Source: an uncultured Opitutia bacterium (lineage in GTDB: Bacteria; Verrucomicrobiota; Verrucomicrobiia; Opitutales; UBA953). From it: a DNA stretch of 7,476 nt. This document shows, in pieces, positions 4,561-7,476 of the stretch. The first letter of the stretch is position 1. Every line of letters begins with the position of its first letter. Location: contig CAIYAN010000126.1 in NCBI GenBank assembly GCA_903924185.1, positions 1-7,476 of the forward strand, given 5' to 3'. Below the pieces are notes generated by a model that was not told the origin of the DNA, made no database searches, and saw nothing but the letters and a program-made list of their open reading frames with translations. A program made the translations under genes and the position numbers.

Positions 4561-4602
4561 GGGGTCTGGCTTCGTCGCGTTCACGCGATGGTGCCTGACC
4601 CC
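4561..4602. repeat. P3 long imperfect hairpin, copy 2
   Basis: Identical to 119-160, including the T-T mismatch and inner TCGCG/CGCGA stem. The only difference in the surrounding 97-bp block is the base just after it (4603 T, 161 G). Confidence 0.85.
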
Positions 4603-4632
4603 TTTCGGACAGGCGCTCTGCCTCTTGCCTCT

Positions 4633-4649
4633 CGCGGGCACCGCCCGCG
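4633..4649. repeat. P4 hairpin, copy 3
   Basis: Stem CGCGGGC/GCCCGCG as in copy 1; the loop is ACC instead of TCC. Confidence 0.85.
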
Positions 4650-4713
4650 GGTAGGGGCAAGGCTCCGCCTTGACCTCCCCTCAAGGAGGGCGCGGCAAAG
4701 CCACGCCCCTACC
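4650..4713. repeat. Cloverleaf-like module, copy 3
   Basis: 64 bp with outer stem GGTAGGGGC (4650-4658) / GCCCCTACC (4705-4713) intact. Hairpin-1 loop is TCC and hairpin-3 loop is AAA. The middle hairpin loop is one base shorter, which leaves a 5-bp CCTCC/GGAGG stem. Confidence 0.8.
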
Positions 4714-4728
4714 TCATGCCTCCCAAAA

Positions 4729-4756
4729 CTGTAATCTGTACTCTGTACTCTGTAAT
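4729..4756. repeat. Tandem heptamer run, array 3
   Basis: CTGTAAT, CTGTACT, CTGTACT, CTGTAAT: four units in perfect register, as in array 1 at 294-321. Confidence 0.85.
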
Positions 4757-4801
4757 CTACTCATGCCACGCCCCTACCTTTTGTATCTGTGCCTCCGCCT
4801 C

Positions 4802-4919
4802 CACCTTTCCACTTTTGCACAGGCCTCTGGCCGATTTGCACCTTTGCACCTGTCTCGCCTCTCACCTTTCCACCTTTGCACCGGCCTCCGGCCGATTTGC
4901 ACCTTTGCACCTGTCTCGC
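4802..4919. repeat. Two tandem D units
   Basis: Units at 4802-4858 and 4863-4919, 61-bp period. Each has CACCTTTCCAC, a GGCC-(TCT or TCC)-GGCC mini-stem, the octamers GATTTGCAC and CTTTGCAC, and CTGTCTCGC. The first 48 bp (4802-4849) are identical to 6149-6196. Confidence 0.88.
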
Positions 4920-5016
4920 AGCTCTCTCCCTTCTTCCCGCCTCTCCTCAAGACTATCCCCCAGTTTTCTGCAATCAGACTGCGCCCCTTCCGCCCCGCCC
5001 CAAATTTCGCGCCACC

Positions 5017-5379
5017 ATGTGGAAGCTGCAACCAGCGCCGACGTTCGAAAGGGCGAAGAAGCGTTATGAGAAGAAACGCCCGGGCGAGTTGGCGGCGGTG
5101 CTGCGCAATTTAGGCCGATTACTGGAACGCCTAGACGAACTGCCTGATTGCCGCGCGGCTCAGTTCGGTTTCCTCCACCCGGAACCGCACGGGGTTTGGG
5201 CCATCGATCAGCACGGCCCGAGCAAGATCCGGCTCCAAGAAACCCGCCTCTACGTCTTCCCTTCAGGCCATGATATGACCTTGCACATTATAACTGTAGG
5301 GAATAAAAATTCCCAAGCGTCGGACCTCCAGTTGACCGCCGCTTTCGTCGCATCCCTAATCCCTCCATTTCGACCATGA
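5017..5379 (+). CDS. RelE/ParE-superfamily-like toxin of a type II TA module
   Basis: 120 residues from the ATG at 5017. The frame is open further upstream to 4789, but that part translates repeats (Pro-rich) and is rejected. The N-terminus MWKLQPAPTFERAKKRYEKKR with a helical pair (PGELAAVLRNLGRLLERLDEL, 22-42) is the RelE/ParE-like opening. The C-terminal half has strands IRLQETRLYVFP and MTLHIITVGNKNSQASDLQ, resembling the 'tRLY...G-K-x-x-Q-x-x-D' pattern of HigB-like toxins. If correct it would be an mRNA interferase or a gyrase poison in the cytoplasm; which one is unknown. Its stop overlaps the start of the antitoxin gene (ATGA, 5376-5379), and toxin-before-antitoxin order is the HigBA arrangement. 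There is no Shine-Dalgarno. Assigned from motif and context; catalytic residues are not pinned. Confidence 0.7.
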   Translation: MWKLQPAPTFERAKKRYEKKRPGELAAVLRNLGRLLERLDELPDCRAAQFGFLHPEPHGVWAIDQHGPSKIRLQETRLYVFPSGHDMTLHIITVGNKNSQASDLQLTAAFVASLIPPFRP

Positions 5380-5942
5380 GTTCCACTAAGGCTAAGCTAG
5401 CCAACGCCAAGACGGGCGGACGTACGTATACATCCGTCGAGGCTTTCATGAAAGGGGAGGGGATTTCCGACGAAGTTCAGCAAGCCTATGCCCAACTCGT
5501 TCAGGATACCTGCATCACGGATGGCCTGACCCGGCTCCGTCGCTCTGCGAAGCTAACTCAGGCAGAGATCGCTGCGCGACTCGGTGTGACCCAGGCGGCC
5601 GTCTCGAAGATTGAATCCGGCCACGACGAGACTCTGACCTTGGCCATCATCGGCGCCTATGCCGCCGCCTCTAAGCAAAGAGTTAACGTGAGCTTTGGCC
5701 GGCCCTTAACCCACGTGCAGGCGGTTAAGGAACACGCCCTCGGCCTTCGCTATCACCTCCAGGCGCTGGCTAGCCTAGCACACAAAGACGAAGCCATCGC
5801 CAAAGGCATCGAAGGCTTCTTCCATGAAGCCACCGTCAACATCGACCAGATTGTCTCGCGCTGCCGCGAGCAACTCCCGCGCCGCCAAAAAATCGAAGTC
5901 CGGATGCAAACCCACCGGACCACCCCGCCTGTCTTAAGGTAG
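5376..5942 (+). CDS. XRE-family (HigA-like) antitoxin/repressor
   Basis: 188 residues. A helix-turn-helix lies at about 50-100: LTRLRRSAKLTQAEIAARLG, then recognition helix VTQAAVSKIESG (71-82) and the closing helix LTLAIIGAYAAAS. The N-terminal 50 residues (SVEAFMKGEGISDEVQQAYAQLVQD) are of the kind found in HigA antitoxins. A further ~80 residues (108-188) follow the HTH, with a helical LRYHLQALASLAHKDEAIAKGIEGFFHEATVNIDQIV and a basic end. This is longer than a typical antitoxin and could bind the toxin or an extra ligand. It is translationally coupled to the toxin by a 4-bp overlap and probably autoregulates the pair (family knowledge). The TAG stop lies inside a GGTAGG, the array head motif, so the last codons may derive from repeat sequence. 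No terminator follows. Confidence 0.82.
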   Translation: MSSTKAKLANAKTGGRTYTSVEAFMKGEGISDEVQQAYAQLVQDTCITDGLTRLRRSAKLTQAEIAARLGVTQAAVSKIESGHDETLTLAIIGAYAAASKQRVNVSFGRPLTHVQAVKEHALGLRYHLQALASLAHKDEAIAKGIEGFFHEATVNIDQIVSRCREQLPRRQKIEVRMQTHRTTPPVLR

Positions 5943-5971
5943 GCTGCAGCTTTCAGTCACGCCTCCTTTCC

Positions 5972-6196
5972 GGTCCCCGGTCCCCCTTTGCCTCCTGTCT
6001 TGAGGTAGGGACCGCACCACGTGCTGCCCTAGTCTACCTCTTGCCTCTGGTAGGGTTGGCACTGCGTGCCAACCTAGCTGCACCTTTCCACAGGCCTCTG
6101 GCCGATTTGCACCTTTGCACCTGTCTCGCGGCTCCCTCCCTCCGCCTCCACCTTTCCACTTTTGCACAGGCCTCTGGCCGATTTGCACCTTTGCAC
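5972..6196. repeat. Palindromic repeat array 4 (deleted form)
   Basis: Lead segment (5972-6003), degenerate P1 (6004-6032), P2 (6049-6077), then a direct jump to a left-truncated D unit (6081-6128) and a full D unit (6149-6196). P3, P4, the cloverleaf and the heptamers are missing. 5972-6077 matches 1901-2006 with three mismatches; 6149-6196 is identical to 4802-4849. Confidence 0.88.
6049..6077. repeat. P2 hairpin module, copy 4
   Basis: Exact copy of 79-107. Here CCTAG runs straight into CTGCACC of a D unit, marking a junction not seen in the other arrays. Confidence 0.9.
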
Positions 6197-6343
6197 TGCC
6201 TCCTGTTGCCCTTCTCCTCCCAGAGCAACACCTCGGTGACAGCCTCGACACATTCGACGCTCAGTCGCCGTAATCGACGCGGAATCTTAACTCTTGGTAG
6301 ATTGCTCACTCTCAAATCAATGACGGCATTGTGCACACACCCT
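6197..6343. other. Leader of the phytase-like gene
   Basis: 147 bp between array 4 and the likely start codon. No open frame, terminator or convincing -35/-10 pair is seen. TCGAC recurs three times at about 6243-6277 without an obvious role. A promoter must lie here or in the array, but I cannot place it. Confidence 0.3.
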
Positions 6344-7476
6344 ATGCGTCACCTCCCTCGAGCCCTCCTCGCCGCCGCTGCCACCATCACGTTGTCCGCT
6401 GGTCCCATCACTTACACGGCGCCCAATATCGACACGACCGCCGTCGGCGCAACGAAGTCCGTCTCCTTCAACGGTGCGACTTACTTGAACCAAGGTCTCG
6501 TCGGTGTGGGTAATTACGTCTCCAACGGCATTGACGGCCTTGGCGACACGCTGGGCTCGTTCTCTTCCTTCAAGGTCGATGTGACGACCTGGCGCAAAAA
6601 CGCCAATGGTTCCTACGCTGGCATGCTCTACACCTTGCCCGACCGCGGTTACAACGTGGCTGGCCTGATCGACTACGCCGCCCGTATCCAGAAGTTCGAA
6701 CTCGCCTTCACGCCCGACTACACGACCAACACCGTCGGCCAGACCCAGCTCACGCTGACTTTTAAGGGCACCACGAAGATCACCGACTTCAATGGCTCCG
6801 CCACCACGGCGGTTAACCCGACGGCCTCGACCCTCGGTAGCCTCACCAACGTCCCAGTCGCCAACGGCAAGCTGGCGCTCGATGCCGAAGGCCTCGCGAT
6901 CCACCCCAACGGCAGCTTCTACATTTCCGACGAATACGGCGCGTCAGTGCTCAACGTCAGCCGCGACGGCAAACTGCTGGGTGTCATCACGCCCGTCCAG
7001 GCGCTAATCCCGCAGTTCACCCAGGCTTCCGGCCTTACTGGCTTCACCTCCCAGATTGCCGGCGTCGATGTCAGCAAGGCCACCGACCCTCTCGTGCAGA
7101 CGGGTGGCCGCCGCGATAACCAAGGCATGGAAGCCGTGGATATTACCCCCGACGGTAAGTTCCTCGTGTCGATGCTCCAGAGCGCGACCCGCCAGGATAC
7201 GCCGGGCAATCTCGATAACAACCGCTCCTACACCCGTCTCTTCGTTTACGATATCTCGAAGAACGCTACGCCTTCCGCTCCCGTCGGCCATTACCTCGTC
7301 GAGCTCCCGACCTTCAGCAGCAAGGGCGTCGGCGCCGCCGCCAATAAGACGGCCGCCCAATCCGAAATCGTCGCCCTGAGCAGCAACACCTTCATGGTGC
7401 TGACCCGTGACGGTAATGGTAACGGCGCCGGCAACGCTGGCCCCAAGTCCTCTTCGGTGAACGTGGGCTACGCTGA
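6344..7476 (+). CDS. Secreted phytase-like/esterase-like protein (PF13449 type), 3' end beyond window
   Basis: Open from the ATG at 6344 to the window edge: 377 complete codons with no stop, so the C-terminus is missing. An in-frame ATG at 6320 would add eight residues before the signal; 6344 is preferred because MRHLPRALLAAAATITLSA is a normal Sec signal. The mature part matches the 'esterase-like activity of phytase' family, a beta-propeller-like periplasmic or secreted group: LYTLPDRGYNV (about 101-111), LALDAEGLAIHPNGSFYISDE (about 178-197), VSRDGKLLGVI, DNQGMEAVDITPDGKFLVSML (about 258-278), and the start of a TRDGNGNG block near the end. Acidic residues such as D180/E182 and D196/E197 and E263 are the family's likely metal or phosphate-site candidates. 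Phosphate-ester or phytate cleavage is a family name, not proof of activity. No Shine-Dalgarno is evident. The 195-residue minus-strand frame at 6317-6904 is a shadow. Confidence 0.85.
   Translation, partial: MRHLPRALLAAAATITLSAGPITYTAPNIDTTAVGATKSVSFNGATYLNQGLVGVGNYVSNGIDGLGDTLGSFSSFKVDVTTWRKNANGSYAGMLYTLPDRGYNVAGLIDYAARIQKFELAFTPDYTTNTVGQTQLTLTFKGTTKITDFNGSATTAVNPTASTLGSLTNVPVANGKLALDAEGLAIHPNGSFYISDEYGASVLNVSRDGKLLGVITPVQALIPQFTQASGLTGFTSQIAGVDVSKATDPLVQTGGRRDNQGMEAVDITPDGKFLVSMLQSATRQDTPGNLDNNRSYTRLFVYDISKNATPSAPVGHYLVELPTFSSKGVGAAANKTAAQSEIVALSSNTFMVLTRDGNGNGAGNAGPKSSSVNVGYA

Larger units (their letters stand above)
4486..4919. repeat. Palindromic repeat array 3 (longest)
   Basis: Order: degenerate P1 (4486-4515), P2 (4521-4549), P3 (4561-4602), P4 (4633-4649), cloverleaf module (4650-4713), heptamers (4729-4756), a truncated cloverleaf end plus tail (4765-4802), then two D units in tandem (4802-4858, 4863-4919; period 61 bp). 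The left part follows array 1 (97 bp, one mismatch) and the tail follows array 2 (38 bp identical), so the array looks assembled from two sources. Reading frames crossing it (for instance 4789 onward) are not coding. Confidence 0.9.

Noticed and set aside
4802..4919. CRISPR-like array
   Set aside because: Only two units of 57 bp with a 4-bp gap, no spacers of regular length and no cas genes.
4789..5016. N-terminal extension of the toxin frame
   Set aside because: Encodes Pro/Leu-rich translation of D repeats and the linker; family-like sequence starts only at the ATG at 5017.
5011..5019. GCCACCATG before the toxin, resembling a eukaryotic Kozak context
   Set aside because: Coincidence in GC-rich DNA; everything else in the window is bacterial.
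4802..6196. DnaA boxes or a replication origin suggested by the TTTGCACA and TTTCCACA words
   Set aside because: The words differ from TTATNCACA at key positions, the units are repeat modules found in every array, and no dnaA/dnaN or AT-rich unwinding element is nearby.
6317..6904. 195-residue minus-strand open frame
   Set aside because: Antisense to the phytase-like gene; Val/Gly/Arg-rich composition typical of a mirrored GC-rich gene.

Overview
The window is high-GC bacterial DNA whose genes are grouped into small cassettes separated by four arrays of short palindromic repeats. Many secreted or envelope proteins, mostly absent Shine-Dalgarno sequences and abundant palindromic intergenic repeats make a Verrucomicrobiota member (Opitutales-like) a reasonable guess. 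That is inference: there is no rRNA or marker gene here.

Layout. (1) 42-413: palindromic repeat array 1. (2) 424-582, minus strand: a 52-residue pure coiled-coil protein. It is preceded at 650-681 by a minus-strand hairpin-plus-T-run terminator that has no gene in front of it. (3) 886-1839: a secreted Fes/esterase-D type alpha/beta hydrolase. (4) 1841-2185: array 2. (5) 2302-3645: three lipoprotein genes separated by 3 bp each (one BamE/SmpA-like, then two paralogues), closed by a strong terminator. (6) 3775-4392: an outer-membrane beta-barrel protein with its own AT-rich promoter region and a GCAA-loop terminator. (7) 4486-4919: array 3. (8) 5017-5942: a toxin-antitoxin pair, RelE/ParE-like toxin first and XRE-type antitoxin second, overlapping by ATGA. 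(9) 5972-6196: array 4. (10) 6344 to the window end: the N-terminal 377 residues of a secreted phytase-like/esterase-like (PF13449-type) protein.

How it fits together. The lipoprotein operon and the barrel gene look like one cell-envelope locus: all products are exported, and both transcription units have a TATTATATTA block in front of them. The hydrolase and the phytase-like protein are separate exported enzymes. The toxin-antitoxin pair sits between arrays 3 and 4.

The most unusual content is the arrays. They are built from a fixed order of modules. Several modules share one template, GGTAGGG + arm + tiny loop + complementary arm + CCTA or CCTCC, but with different arm sequences. One module can fold as a four-way, cloverleaf-like structure; almost all differences between its three copies fall in predicted loops. 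A neighbouring hairpin shows a compensatory base-pair change. No transposase or RAYT-type gene is present in the window to explain their spread.
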